Source: Xylanivirga thermophila (GTDB lineage: Bacteria; Bacillota; Clostridia; Caldicoprobacterales; Xylanivirgaceae). Taken from it: 61,577 bases of DNA. Positions 36,748 through 46,352 of the stretch are shown here, in pieces. Both the position numbers and the translations under genes were made by a program. How positions within the stretch are numbered: the stretch's first letter is position 1; the number at the start of each line of letters is the position of its first letter. The notes below the pieces were generated by a model, which saw only the letters and a program-made list of their open reading frames with translations, did not search any database and was not told the DNA's origin. Where the stretch lies: the NCBI RefSeq assembly GCF_004138105.1, contig NZ_RXHQ01000016.1, forward strand, positions 1 through 61,577, given 5' to 3'.

Positions 36748-37465
36748 CTTCTGTCAACTCCAAGAATATATTTTCAAGGGTCATGGAATGATCCATATGG
36801 CGCAGTTCTTCCATTGTACCAGCTGCTACCAGTTTTCCCCTGTTTATTATACCTATGCGATCGCATAGCTTTTCCGCAACTTCCAGGACATGGGTGGAGA
36901 AGAATACCGTATTGCCGTTTTTGCAGTGAGTATGCATGTATTCCTTTAAAAGATGGGCTGATTTAGGATCCAATCCAACCATGGGCTCATCCAGTATCCA
37001 TACGGTAGGGTTGTGAAGAAGTGCCCCTGTTATTACCAATTTCTGCTTCATGCCATGGGAAAAACTTTTTATTATGTCCCCTGCAGCATGTTCAAGCTCG
37101 AACATCTCCAGGAAAAATTGTATCTGCCTTTTCCTATAATCTGCGGAAACGCCATATACATCTGCCATGAAATTTAGGTATTCCATGCCTGTAAGCTTTT
37201 CGTATATATCAGGATTGTCAGGCACATAACCTATACTTTGCTTGGCCATTATTGCATCCTTTTGTATATCAAATCCATTAATATTTATGCTACCACAATC
37301 GGGGTTTAAAAGGCCGGTCATCATCTTGATAGTAGTGGTTTTACCGGCACCGTTTGGGCCTAAAAATCCAAATATTTCACCAGGATGGACGGTAAGGGAT
37401 AGATCGTCTACTGCCTTTATACTGCCCTTGTTATAACTCTTTGATATGTTCTTTATCTCTATCAT
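36740..37465 (-). CDS. ABC transporter ATP-binding protein
   Basis: A 241-residue ATPase of the CcmA/drug-export type. Walker A GPNGAGKTT, signature FSHGMKQKL (degenerate at its first residues compared with LSGGQ), Walker B VWILDEPM, then the D-loop and switch His in FFSTHVLEVAE. Forms a dimer on the permease encoded downstream. A long palindrome just upstream may regulate it. Confidence 0.92.
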   Translation of the reverse strand: MIEIKNISKSYNKGSIKAVDDLSLTVHPGEIFGFLGPNGAGKTTTIKMMTGLLNPDCGSININGFDIQKDAIMAKQSIGYVPDNPDIYEKLTGMEYLNFMADVYGVSADYRKRQIQFFLEMFELEHAAGDIIKSFSHGMKQKLVITGALLHNPTVWILDEPMVGLDPKSAHLLKEYMHTHCKNGNTVFFSTHVLEVAEKLCDRIGIINRGKLVAAGTMEELRHMDHSMTLENIFLELTEDE

Positions 37466-37483
37466 AGATATCTCCTAAATTGA

Positions 37484-37525
37484 TGTTATTAGATATTTAG
37501 ATGATTAACTAAATATCTAATAACA
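37484..37525. promoter_or_regulatory. Perfect 17-bp-arm palindrome between divergent genes
   Basis: Arms 37484-37500 and 37509-37525 (core TTAGATATTTAG and its complement) with an 8-bp centre. The right arm lies in the spacer of a plus-strand promoter, TTAACT (37505-37510), 16 bp, TATACT (37527-37532). There is no T-run, so an operator for the divergent ABC and metallo-hydrolase genes is more likely than a terminator. Confidence 0.6.
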
Positions 37526-37625
37526 TTATACTATTCTTAAAGGACTTTAGCAATACTAATTGAAAAAAAGAAGCTGGAATGGTAGTATAAGTATAAAGAC
37601 GATGCAAAATGGAGTTGATTTTTTA

Positions 37626-40115
37626 ATGGATATTACGTTCTGTGGAGGAGCCGGTGAGGTAGGGGCAAGCTGTTATCTTGTGCAGATGGAGGGCAAAAAT
37701 CTACTTTTGGATTGTGGCGTAAGGATGTCACGCACAAAGGATGTACTGCCGGATTTTAGTTTAATACAGGATTATGGAGGGGTGGATGCCATATTCATCA
37801 CCCACGCCCATCTGGATCATACCGGTTCCCTGCCTATAATTAGCAGAGAGTATCCGAATGCACCCATATACATGACCCATGCTACCAAGGACCTTGTTAG
37901 GCTTCTTCTATATGACAGTCTTAAGATAATGGATATGAATGAGGGGGATATTCCCATATATGCAGAAGCCCATGTAAGGAGTATGTTGAGCAAAATAATT
38001 TGCTATTCTCCTGAATTTACCATACAGCCCTTTGAAGATGTAAATATAAGGGTCACATTTTATAATGCCGGACATATAGCAGGCGGGAGTGCGGTATATA
38101 TTCAAGGCAGCGAGGGAAGTCTTTTTTATTCTGGGGATATATCTATGACGAATCAGCGCACTGTAAGCGGTGCTTCTATACCACGGCTTAGACCCGATGC
38201 AGCTATAATAGAGTCTACATATGGGGATAAACTACATGCCAATAGGGAAGTTGAGGAAGATAGGCTTACAGATATGGTAAAGGGAGTAATACTACAAGGC
38301 GGCAAGGTGCTTATTCCCGCATTTGCCCTCGGTCGAGCACAGGAGATAATACTCATATTAAAAAGGGCAATGAATAAAGGGACTATTCCAAAATTCAATA
38401 TATTTGTAGATGGCATGGTGCGTGATATATGTAGAATTTATAGTTTAAATCCTAATTATCTAAAAAACGACCTTGCTAAAAGGATATGGAAGGGAAATGA
38501 TATATTCTTTGATGACTTTATACAGCGTGTAGAAAATAGAGCGGATAGGGACGAGATAATAGCATCAAAGGATCCTTGCTGTATAATATCCAGTTCGGGA
38601 ATGTTAAATGGGGGACCAAGTCAATGGTATGCCCAGAGGTTGGCGGGAGATGAAAAGAACTTTATAGCCATTACTGGATATCAGGATGAAGAGGCGCCTG
38701 GGCGTATCCTTTTGAATTTGATCGATGCACCTCCTGAAGAGAGGGTATTAAGAATAGATGATACAACATTTCCCGTAAAATGTGGTATAGGCAAATATAA
38801 TCTGTCTGCCCATGCAGATAGTGATCAAATAATGTCCCTTGTACATGCATTATCGCCAAAACGGATATTTTTTGTTCATGGCGAAGGTGAAGTTATTATG
38901 AGATTGGGACAAAATGTTCAGCGGGAAGTACGGGGGAGGATTTATCTGCCTGCAAATGGTGAAAGATATGATGTTCGTATAGGCAGGCCTAGAAAGCAGC
39001 TTGAGCGGGCAAACATACCATCTATGAAAAGGCAGGGTATGCCTGAAGAACAGGATATAAAGGAGATATGGGCTTATATATTAAATAATGGAGGCAGGAT
39101 GTTTGCCTTTAGCGCTGAACAGATTATATATATATGGAAGGGGAATGATGACGGCAATCTAGACGAGATAAGGGCATTTATGTATATGCTAAGTCAATCA
39201 TCCTATTTTGAACCGGATGCAAAAAGACCATTTTTATTTCGTCCCCTCCCGCCTGATGAGGTAAAAAAGTGTGAGCTCGAATATATGGAGCTTAATCAAA
39301 TGCTTTCAAAGGTAGATGAATTCTTTCCACCAAGTACGGGACTTTATAAAAAGGGCGCAAGGCATGATGAAGGTATAGCCATATTATATTTTGATTTTCC
39401 ACCAGTAGCTGAGAAAAAGTATGGGGATGATATAAAAAGGTTTGAAGCTGAGACGGGGTGGAAGGTAGAACTAAACCAGGAGTATAATATGGATTCAATA
39501 GAGAGGGCGATATACAGTATACTACCAAAGGATGTATATATAGATGGTAAGATATCATACTATAGGGATCAAAAAAAGGTAAAGGTAAAACTTATGGGTG
39601 AGTATAACTTAGGAGAAGTTATAAATACATTTTATGATATTACCGGGCTTACATTGGATGTAAATGATACATCATCTACAAGACAAAATACTCCTCCATC
39701 GGCACAACCGGGGCAGATGGAGCAAAATGCTGCTTTTAGTATGATAGACGAGGCATTTCGTAATGTGAGACATAGATTGTATAAAAAGGGGCTAAAGCAG
39801 GATGATACTGGATCGTATATAGAACTATCATTTATTTCCCCGGAAATAGGTATTTCGTATGATGACCTTATAAAGGATCTATCCTCTAGGACTAGATGGG
39901 ATATAAGGATAAGTCCAAATCCGAATCAAAACGAAATATTAAAATGTATAAAGCAGATATTATTTAAGAAAGGCTTATATACAAAGAAAAATCCCAGTAT
40001 ATATGTAGATAGGGGAGAAGTAAGGCTATATCCTGCGGGTGAATGGAATGGGGATATTTTAGAGTGCATTAAAGCAGAATTCAAAGAAGCTACAGGTTAT
40101 GATATTATCTTGTAG
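37626..40115 (+). CDS. Beta-CASP metallo-beta-lactamase-fold RNA-processing-like hydrolase
   Basis: An 829-residue protein. The metallo-beta-lactamase part has HAHLDH at residues 60-65 and the later GHIAGGSAVYI and SGDIS; the beta-CASP part has IPAFALGRAQE and SSSGMLNGGPS, and a final His in LSAHADSDQ plus FFVHGEGE. These are the marks of CPSF/Ysh1-like RNA nucleases. After about residue 440 comes a long C-terminal extension with two related blocks, each starting LYKKG and ending in a TG-turn, unlike RNase J. ATG 37626 is chosen because it starts the conserved domain after GGAG; an in-frame TTG at 37560 is possible. The substrate, RNA or otherwise, is unproven. Confidence 0.85.
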   Translation: MDITFCGGAGEVGASCYLVQMEGKNLLLDCGVRMSRTKDVLPDFSLIQDYGGVDAIFITHAHLDHTGSLPIISREYPNAPIYMTHATKDLVRLLLYDSLKIMDMNEGDIPIYAEAHVRSMLSKIICYSPEFTIQPFEDVNIRVTFYNAGHIAGGSAVYIQGSEGSLFYSGDISMTNQRTVSGASIPRLRPDAAIIESTYGDKLHANREVEEDRLTDMVKGVILQGGKVLIPAFALGRAQEIILILKRAMNKGTIPKFNIFVDGMVRDICRIYSLNPNYLKNDLAKRIWKGNDIFFDDFIQRVENRADRDEIIASKDPCCIISSSGMLNGGPSQWYAQRLAGDEKNFIAITGYQDEEAPGRILLNLIDAPPEERVLRIDDTTFPVKCGIGKYNLSAHADSDQIMSLVHALSPKRIFFVHGEGEVIMRLGQNVQREVRGRIYLPANGERYDVRIGRPRKQLERANIPSMKRQGMPEEQDIKEIWAYILNNGGRMFAFSAEQIIYIWKGNDDGNLDEIRAFMYMLSQSSYFEPDAKRPFLFRPLPPDEVKKCELEYMELNQMLSKVDEFFPPSTGLYKKGARHDEGIAILYFDFPPVAEKKYGDDIKRFEAETGWKVELNQEYNMDSIERAIYSILPKDVYIDGKISYYRDQKKVKVKLMGEYNLGEVINTFYDITGLTLDVNDTSSTRQNTPPSAQPGQMEQNAAFSMIDEAFRNVRHRLYKKGLKQDDTGSYIELSFISPEIGISYDDLIKDLSSRTRWDIRISPNPNQNEILKCIKQILFKKGLYTKKNPSIYVDRGEVRLYPAGEWNGDILECIKAEFKEATGYDIIL

Positions 40116-40170
40116 GGAATGGGATTTGAGTATATAATTAATGTGATTATAGTATTAGAGGTGAATAAAT

Positions 40171-41061
40171 ATGAAGGTAAGGAAGGCCGTTATACCGGCT
40201 GCAGGATTGGGTACCAGATTTTTGCCAGCTACCAAGGCTCAGCCCAAGGAGATGTTGCCAATAGTGGACAAGCCCACTATACAGTATATAGTGGAAGAGG
40301 CTATAGCATCTGGTATTGAATCTATAATAATAGTAACCGGTAGAAATAAGCGCTCAATAGAGGATCATTTTGATAAGAACTGGGAACTTGAAGAAGCGTT
40401 GAAGAAGAGTCATAAGGATGACACACTTAAACTTATAGAGGACATTAGCAATCTAGTGGATATATATTATATAAGACAAAAGGAGCCTAAAGGATTGGGA
40501 CATGCAATATCCTGTGCCCGGGCATTTATAGGTGATGAACCATTTGCCGTGCTTTTAGGAGATGACATAGTAGATTCAGAGGTGCCGTGTTTAAAACAGC
40601 TAATGGATGTATTTGAAGAATACAACACTACCATATTGGGCTGTCAGGATGTAGATAAAAAGGATGTCTGTAAATATGGTATAGTGGACGGGAAATATAT
40701 AGAAAACGACGTCTACAAAGTAAGGGATATGATAGAAAAACCTTCTATTGAAGAGGCACCGTCTACACAGGCCATATTAGGTAGATATATAATAACCCCC
40801 CGTATATTTGACTTTTTAGAAAATACAAAGCCGGGAGCCGGAGGGGAGATACAGCTTACAGATGCATTAAAGGCATTGGCACAGGAAGAGGCTATGTATG
40901 CATATAATTTTAGCGGTAGACGATATGATGTGGGCAATAAACTTGGATATCTTCAGGCTACAGTAGAGTTTGCCATGAAGCGAGATGACATAAGGGACGA
41001 GTTTAAGGAGTACTTAGATGAGTTTATAAAGAGTGATCTGTATACCAAGGATATTAAATAA
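40171..41061 (+). CDS. galU: UTP-glucose-1-phosphate uridylyltransferase GalU
   Basis: A 296-residue nucleotidyltransferase making UDP-glucose. It has the N-terminal AGLGTRFLPATKAQPKEM signature, the metal site GDDIVDS, the ERLE-like region replaced by the usual MIEKPS motif, and GGEIQLTDAL. GAGGTGAATAA precedes the ATG. It sits directly before phosphoglucomutase, which supplies its glucose-1-phosphate. Confidence 0.95.
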   Translation: MKVRKAVIPAAGLGTRFLPATKAQPKEMLPIVDKPTIQYIVEEAIASGIESIIIVTGRNKRSIEDHFDKNWELEEALKKSHKDDTLKLIEDISNLVDIYYIRQKEPKGLGHAISCARAFIGDEPFAVLLGDDIVDSEVPCLKQLMDVFEEYNTTILGCQDVDKKDVCKYGIVDGKYIENDVYKVRDMIEKPSIEEAPSTQAILGRYIITPRIFDFLENTKPGAGGEIQLTDALKALAQEEAMYAYNFSGRRYDVGNKLGYLQATVEFAMKRDDIRDEFKEYLDEFIKSDLYTKDIK

Positions 41062-41089
41062 GTATAATATTATAAGGAAGGTGATGAGT

Positions 41090-42826
41090 ATGGAATATAT
41101 GGACAAATACAAAGAATGGCTAAGTAGCCCCATAATAGATGATGGCACCAGAAAAGAATTGGAGTCTATAAAAGATGATAAGGTTGAGATAGAAGATAGA
41201 TTTTTTAAGGACTTGGAATTTGGAACAGGGGGACTTCGTGGTGTAATAGGTGCAGGCTCCAATCGCATGAACATCTATACAGTTGGCAAGGCCACTCAAG
41301 GTTTGGCAAACTACATAAAAAAGCAGGGCGTTAAAGCTGTAGAGCAAGGTGTGGCCATTGCCTATGATTCTAGGCGCATGTCAAAGGAATTTGCAGAGCA
41401 TGCAGCGCTGGTTTTGAATGCAAATGGCATAAAAACCTATGTATATGGGGAACTACAGCCTACCCCAGTGCTTTCCTTTACTGTAAGAGAGCTTAAAACT
41501 ACCGCCGGGATTGTAATAACTGCCAGTCATAATCCACCACAATATAATGGATATAAGGTATATTGGTCCGATGGCGGACAGATACCACCGGAGCGTGCTA
41601 GTGAGATAATAGGTGAGGTAGATTCAATTTCCAATTTTAATGATATAAAGCGCATGTCAAAGGATGAAGCAAGGGAAAAGGGACTTTTTAATATTGTAGA
41701 TCAAAAGGTATTGGATAAATATGTAGAAAAAGTCAAAGAGTTATGTATAAATAGGGATTTAGTTGCCCAGGTAGGTAAGGATATGAAGATTATTTATACG
41801 CCCCTGCATGGTACGGGGAATAAGCCAGTAAGGCGCGTACTTAAAGAGTTGGGTTTTGAGCATGTTGAAGTGGTACCTGAACAGGAGATGCCCGACCCAA
41901 ATTTCTCTACTGTTTCTTATCCAAATCCTGAGGATAGGGATGCATTCAATTTAGCCATAGAAAAGGCTAAAAAGGAGGGAGCAGATCTTATTCTGGGAAC
42001 TGATCCTGATTGTGATAGGGTAGGTGTAGTAGTAAAGGACAATAGGGGTGAATACATAGTTTTATCTGGCAACCAAACTGGTTCGCTGCTTGTCAATTAC
42101 TATCTAGGTGCCATGCATCGTCAGGACAATCTTCCTTCTAATGGCAAGGTTATAAAGACCATAGTTACAAGTGAACTGGGACGTGAGGTTGCAAAATCTT
42201 ATGGTATAGATACCATAGATACCCTCACAGGATTTAAGTTTATAGGTGAAAAGATACATGAGTTTGAACAAAATGGTGATAACGTATTTTTATTCGGCTA
42301 TGAGGAGAGCTATGGCTATTTGGCGGGAGATTTTGTGAGGGATAAGGATGCCGTAATAGCTTCGATGCTCATATGTGAAATGGCAGCATATTATAAGTCA
42401 AAGGGTATGACTCTATATGATGGACTGGAGGCCCTATGGGGAAAATATGGATGTTATCTTGAAGAATTAAAATCTGTATCCTTGGCAGGAAAAGAAGGTA
42501 TGGAAAAGATAAAGTCTACAATGGATAATTTAAGGAATAATGTCCCGGAGTCCATAGATGGTGTAGAAGTGGCAGTGGTTGAGGATTATCTAAAGGGCGA
42601 GGCAGTGGATATTTTAGGCGGGAATAGAAAGAATATTGAACTGCCAAAATCCAATGTGCTCAAATTTATAATGAAAGATGATTCATGGTTTGCTGTACGT
42701 CCATCGGGTACTGAGCCCAAGATAAAGTTCTATTTTTCCGTGATAGAGGATAATTTGGATAGTGCAAAGGAAAAGATGTCAAGAGTGATAGACGAAGTAA
42801 TGGATAAAGCTGGTTTATCAAAATAA
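41090..42826 (+). CDS. Phosphoglucomutase / phosphomannomutase (phospho-sugar mutase)
   Basis: A 578-residue alpha-D-phosphohexomutase of the PgcA type, interconverting glucose-6-phosphate and glucose-1-phosphate. The phosphoserine is Ser146 in TASHNP, the metal loop is DPDCDRVG, the sugar loop lies in FGYEESYGY and the phosphate loop is RPSGTEPK. ATG 41090 with AAGGAAGGTGATG in front is the start. It forms an operon with galU for UDP-glucose supply. Confidence 0.94.
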   Translation: MEYMDKYKEWLSSPIIDDGTRKELESIKDDKVEIEDRFFKDLEFGTGGLRGVIGAGSNRMNIYTVGKATQGLANYIKKQGVKAVEQGVAIAYDSRRMSKEFAEHAALVLNANGIKTYVYGELQPTPVLSFTVRELKTTAGIVITASHNPPQYNGYKVYWSDGGQIPPERASEIIGEVDSISNFNDIKRMSKDEAREKGLFNIVDQKVLDKYVEKVKELCINRDLVAQVGKDMKIIYTPLHGTGNKPVRRVLKELGFEHVEVVPEQEMPDPNFSTVSYPNPEDRDAFNLAIEKAKKEGADLILGTDPDCDRVGVVVKDNRGEYIVLSGNQTGSLLVNYYLGAMHRQDNLPSNGKVIKTIVTSELGREVAKSYGIDTIDTLTGFKFIGEKIHEFEQNGDNVFLFGYEESYGYLAGDFVRDKDAVIASMLICEMAAYYKSKGMTLYDGLEALWGKYGCYLEELKSVSLAGKEGMEKIKSTMDNLRNNVPESIDGVEVAVVEDYLKGEAVDILGGNRKNIELPKSNVLKFIMKDDSWFAVRPSGTEPKIKFYFSVIEDNLDSAKEKMSRVIDEVMDKAGLSK

Positions 42827-42863
42827 AAAAGATGATATAGTTTGTCAAAATGGTTTATATATA

Positions 42864-42901
42864 AGGGCAGCTGCTTAAAGTAATATATGGGTAGCTGTCC
42901 T
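42864..42901 (+). terminator. Probable terminator after phosphoglucomutase
   Basis: AGGGCAGCT (42864-42872) pairs with AGCTGTCCT (42893-42901, one G-T), followed by only a short T-run, so its strength is uncertain. Confidence 0.45.
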
Positions 42902-42931
42902 TTAATATAATGTAAATAGGGAGGAATTACA

Positions 42932-44578
42932 ATGTACCCCAAAAAGATACTTATAGTAGGCGGAGTAGCAGGCGGAGCAAGTACAGCTGCCAGGCTGAGG
43001 CGTATGGATGAAGAGGCAGAGATAGTACTCTTTGAGAGAGGTGAATATATATCCTTTGCCAACTGTGGACTACCCTATTATGTGGGAGATATTATAAAGG
43101 ATCGGGAAGCACTTTTTGTGCAGACTCCCCAGGGGATGAGTCGCAGATTTAATATTGATGTACGGGTAAATAGTGAAGTTATCCACATAGATAGCTATAA
43201 AAAGCAGGTAGAAGTATTGGATCATGTAACTGGGATAACATACGATGAATCATATGATAGGCTTGTATTATCCCCTGGTGCAAATCCCATAAAGCCATCT
43301 ATACCAGGTATAGATAGGGAAAATGTATTTGTAGTGAGGAATATTCCCGATACATTTAGGATAACTAACTATATACAAAGGTATAGTCCTAAAAAGGCGG
43401 CAGTAATAGGTGGCGGTTTTATTGGCTTAGAGATGGCTGAAAATTTGATGTTAAAGGGTCTAGATGTATCCCTTATAGAGATGGCCAATCAAGTTATGCC
43501 CCCTATTGATTATGATATGGCTGCATTTGTACATCCATATATGAAACAAAAAGGCATAAGGCTTTACCTGTCCGATGGAGCTCAAGAAATAAAACACAAT
43601 AACAATAAGACCATTATAAAACTCAGGAGTGGCGAGCAGGTTGAAGCAGATCTAATAGTATTGGCAATTGGCGTCAAACCTGATGTAACCCTTGCAAAGG
43701 ATGCAGCACTTGAAATAGGACCAACAGGAGGCATAAGGGTAGATAAATATCTTAGGACTTCAGATCCTGACATATATGCTATAGGAGATGCTGTGGAAGT
43801 TATGGATTTTGTAAATGGTCACCCTGCCGTAATACCTCTAGCAGGTCCTGCTAATAAGCAGGGAAGGATCGTGGCCAATAATATTTGCGGAATAGAAGAT
43901 GCCTATGATGGTACTCAAGGTACATCCATTGTAAAGCTTTTTGATATGGTAATTGCCTCAACGGGAAATAATGAAAAAATACTCAAAAAGTACGATATAC
44001 CCTATATAAGATCATATACCCATTCTCCTTCCCATGCAGGTTATTACCCCGGTGCCGGCCTTGTGTCCATAAAACTTCTGTTTAGATCTGATGATGGCAG
44101 GATATTAGGTGCACAAATAATAGGAAGTGACGGAGTAGACAAGAGGATAGATGTGTTGTCAACTGCAATTAGGGCAGGCCTTACCGTATATGATTTAGAA
44201 GAGCTGGAGCTTGCATATGCACCGCCGTTTTCATCTGCCAAGGATCCTGTCAATATGGCAGGATATGTGGCAGCCAATATTCTAAAGGGGGATCATCCGG
44301 TTATATATTGGGATGAGATAGATGATCTTACAGATGAGCAGGTTATAGTGGATGTGAGGACGGGAGCTGAATATGGTCAAGGAGCTATACCCGGTGCATG
44401 GAATATTCCATTAGATACACTTAGGGATAGAATTGATGAACTGCCAAGGGACAAGGAAATAATCATATACTGCAGAGTAGGACTGAGGGGGTATTTAGCT
44501 GCCCGAATACTCATGCAGAATGGATTTAAGGTGAGAAACTTGAGCGGAGGGTATATAACTTATAAAATAACTCATTGA
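42932..44578 (+). CDS. CoA-disulfide reductase with C-terminal rhodanese domain
   Basis: A 548-residue flavoenzyme. FAD motif GGVAGGASTAARLRR, active-site Cys45 in NCGLPYYVG, NAD(P)H motif GGGFIGLEMAE and the second FAD motif YAIGDAVE mark a single-cysteine CoA-disulfide/polysulfide reductase. From about residue 455 a rhodanese domain follows, with its own active-site cysteine in YCRVGLRG. Such fusions reduce CoA-disulfides, polysulfide or sulfur in thiol and redox control. The gene is monocistronic and has a terminator. Confidence 0.92.
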   Translation: MYPKKILIVGGVAGGASTAARLRRMDEEAEIVLFERGEYISFANCGLPYYVGDIIKDREALFVQTPQGMSRRFNIDVRVNSEVIHIDSYKKQVEVLDHVTGITYDESYDRLVLSPGANPIKPSIPGIDRENVFVVRNIPDTFRITNYIQRYSPKKAAVIGGGFIGLEMAENLMLKGLDVSLIEMANQVMPPIDYDMAAFVHPYMKQKGIRLYLSDGAQEIKHNNNKTIIKLRSGEQVEADLIVLAIGVKPDVTLAKDAALEIGPTGGIRVDKYLRTSDPDIYAIGDAVEVMDFVNGHPAVIPLAGPANKQGRIVANNICGIEDAYDGTQGTSIVKLFDMVIASTGNNEKILKKYDIPYIRSYTHSPSHAGYYPGAGLVSIKLLFRSDDGRILGAQIIGSDGVDKRIDVLSTAIRAGLTVYDLEELELAYAPPFSSAKDPVNMAGYVAANILKGDHPVIYWDEIDDLTDEQVIVDVRTGAEYGQGAIPGAWNIPLDTLRDRIDELPRDKEIIIYCRVGLRGYLAARILMQNGFKVRNLSGGYITYKITH

Positions 44579-44602
44579 ATATATGGCAATCAGAGGATTT
44601 TG

Positions 44603-44632
44603 CACCTATCTATAAAGGATAGGTGTTTTTTC
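44603..44632 (+). terminator. Terminator after CoA-disulfide reductase
   Basis: CACCTATC-N7-GATAGGTG (44603-44625) followed by TTTTTT. Confidence 0.9.
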
Positions 44633-44777
44633 TTGATTATGTTTATTGCTTATTATGAAGAACTGCATATTGATAAAAAAATGTCCATATGCAACAAAAC
44701 TTATGTATTTTATAATAAAAATGAGGGCTGTATTATTTGTCTATATATCTGAAAATAAAAGGCAGGAGGTTTTAAAT

Positions 44778-46157
44778 ATGGTAGATAGACATAATTTAAT
44801 TTTTATCATGACCGATCATCAAAGGGCAGATAGTATAGGTATGATTCAAGATGGAAAAGAAGTTACACCAAATTTAAATAAGTTTGCAAAACAATCTGTG
44901 AGATTTACTAGGGCTTATAATACATGTCCTTTATGTGTTCCAGCACGTACTGCTATTGCTACAGGGGAAAATCCTATTTCTAATGGAGTAGTACTTAATA
45001 AAGGACAGAGGGCCAAAAATTGCAAGACTATACATGAATATCTATATGAGGCAGGCTACAGGGTAGGCCATGTAGGTATACATCATATAATGCTTGAACC
45101 TGATTTAAAGGATAGAATTAAATTCACAACTTGGGTAGATGACAATAGTTATTTTGAGTATGCCGCTGATAGAGGAATTGATATGAAACGTTCATCACTT
45201 GATGAACGGGAAATTGAAGAACTGCATGGGTGTAAGTATGAAAAAAAACGGTACTCGAACGCTAGGACTTCTGTTTGGTCTTATACTTTAGAGAGCTTTA
45301 AGGATAATTATTTTTGCAGTAATGCTGTAGAATTTATAAAGCAAAATTATAATAAGGATCAACCGTTTGCCCTATTCTTGTATTTTTGGGCTCCACATCC
45401 GCCGCTTAAGGTACCAGAGCCGTATGCTTCAAAGTTTGATCCCCTTAATTTGAATTTACCACAAAACGTAGGAAAATTCTCAAAAAATTTACCTTCGAGC
45501 AGATTTAAAAGTGTTCCAGTACAATTGGCACAAGGTCTTACAATGGAAGAGTGGAGAAATGTTTGGGCTGCCCATCTTGGCCTTGTTAATTTAGCAGATG
45601 AGGCAATAGGGCGCATATTAAAAACGGTGGAACAAATGGGAATAGATGATGATACTATGATACTTTTTACAGTGGATCATGGAGATCATCTAGGTCAACA
45701 TAATATGTACCAGAAGATGGAGATGTATGAACAGGCAATAAGGATTCCACTGTTATTTAAAGTGCCCAGTGTTGCTCCTAAAGAATTTGATATGCTAGTT
45801 AGCCATCTTGATATATTGCCAAGTATACTTGACCTGCTGAATATTGAAGTAACTCATCCTTTTGAAGGTGTTTCTTTAAAACATGCCATTATAGATGGAA
45901 TTCCTCCAGGAGATAGATATCTTTATTGCCAATATTCAGGTAATCCTCAGATTGGAGATATACGTAGGGCTGTTATTACACAGCAATATAAATATATATA
46001 TGATGGTACTATATATAGGGAACTTTATAATTTAAAAACTGATCCATTGGAAATGAATAACCTTGCAGATGAACCAGATTATAGAGATATAATAAATAAA
46101 CTTCATCAACAATGCAAAAATTGGGGAGAGAGAAGTGGAGACTGGGTGGATTATTAA
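44778..46157 (+). CDS. Cys-type sulfatase 1 (cytoplasmic)
   Basis: A 459-residue alkaline-phosphatase-superfamily sulfatase. The formylglycine motif is Cys53-V-P-A-Arg57 (CPLCVPART), preceded by metal-binding MTDHQRADS and followed by VDHGDHLGQHN. There is no signal peptide. ATG 44778 follows AGGAGG closely; a longer frame exists upstream but lacks conserved sequence. It hydrolyses a sulfate ester, probably on an imported sugar, and needs anaerobic maturation of Cys53 by a radical SAM enzyme not present here. It is the first gene of the sulfated-glycan locus. Confidence 0.9.
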   Translation: MVDRHNLIFIMTDHQRADSIGMIQDGKEVTPNLNKFAKQSVRFTRAYNTCPLCVPARTAIATGENPISNGVVLNKGQRAKNCKTIHEYLYEAGYRVGHVGIHHIMLEPDLKDRIKFTTWVDDNSYFEYAADRGIDMKRSSLDEREIEELHGCKYEKKRYSNARTSVWSYTLESFKDNYFCSNAVEFIKQNYNKDQPFALFLYFWAPHPPLKVPEPYASKFDPLNLNLPQNVGKFSKNLPSSRFKSVPVQLAQGLTMEEWRNVWAAHLGLVNLADEAIGRILKTVEQMGIDDDTMILFTVDHGDHLGQHNMYQKMEMYEQAIRIPLLFKVPSVAPKEFDMLVSHLDILPSILDLLNIEVTHPFEGVSLKHAIIDGIPPGDRYLYCQYSGNPQIGDIRRAVITQQYKYIYDGTIYRELYNLKTDPLEMNNLADEPDYRDIINKLHQQCKNWGERSGDWVDY

Positions 46158-46261
46158 GATATATGCGAAATTTGACGAGTATGCATAATTTTATTTTATA
46201 TGATTTCAGAAGATCTATACCTATAATTTAGGGAAATAGTTAATTGGAAAAATAGTGTGTA

Positions 46262-46290
46262 TTTACAACAGTAAATAGAGATAATACAAT
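46262..46290 (+). promoter_or_regulatory. Promoter of the sugar importer operon
   Basis: TTTACA, 17 bp, TACAAT. The -35 box is part of the dyad ATTTAC-aaca-GTAAAT (46261-46276), a possible activator or repressor site. Confidence 0.5.
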
Positions 46291-46352
46291 ATTAATACAC
46301 AGATTATAGTAGCTACTTAATTAAATATCCTTTGAAAGGAGTCGAATATTTA

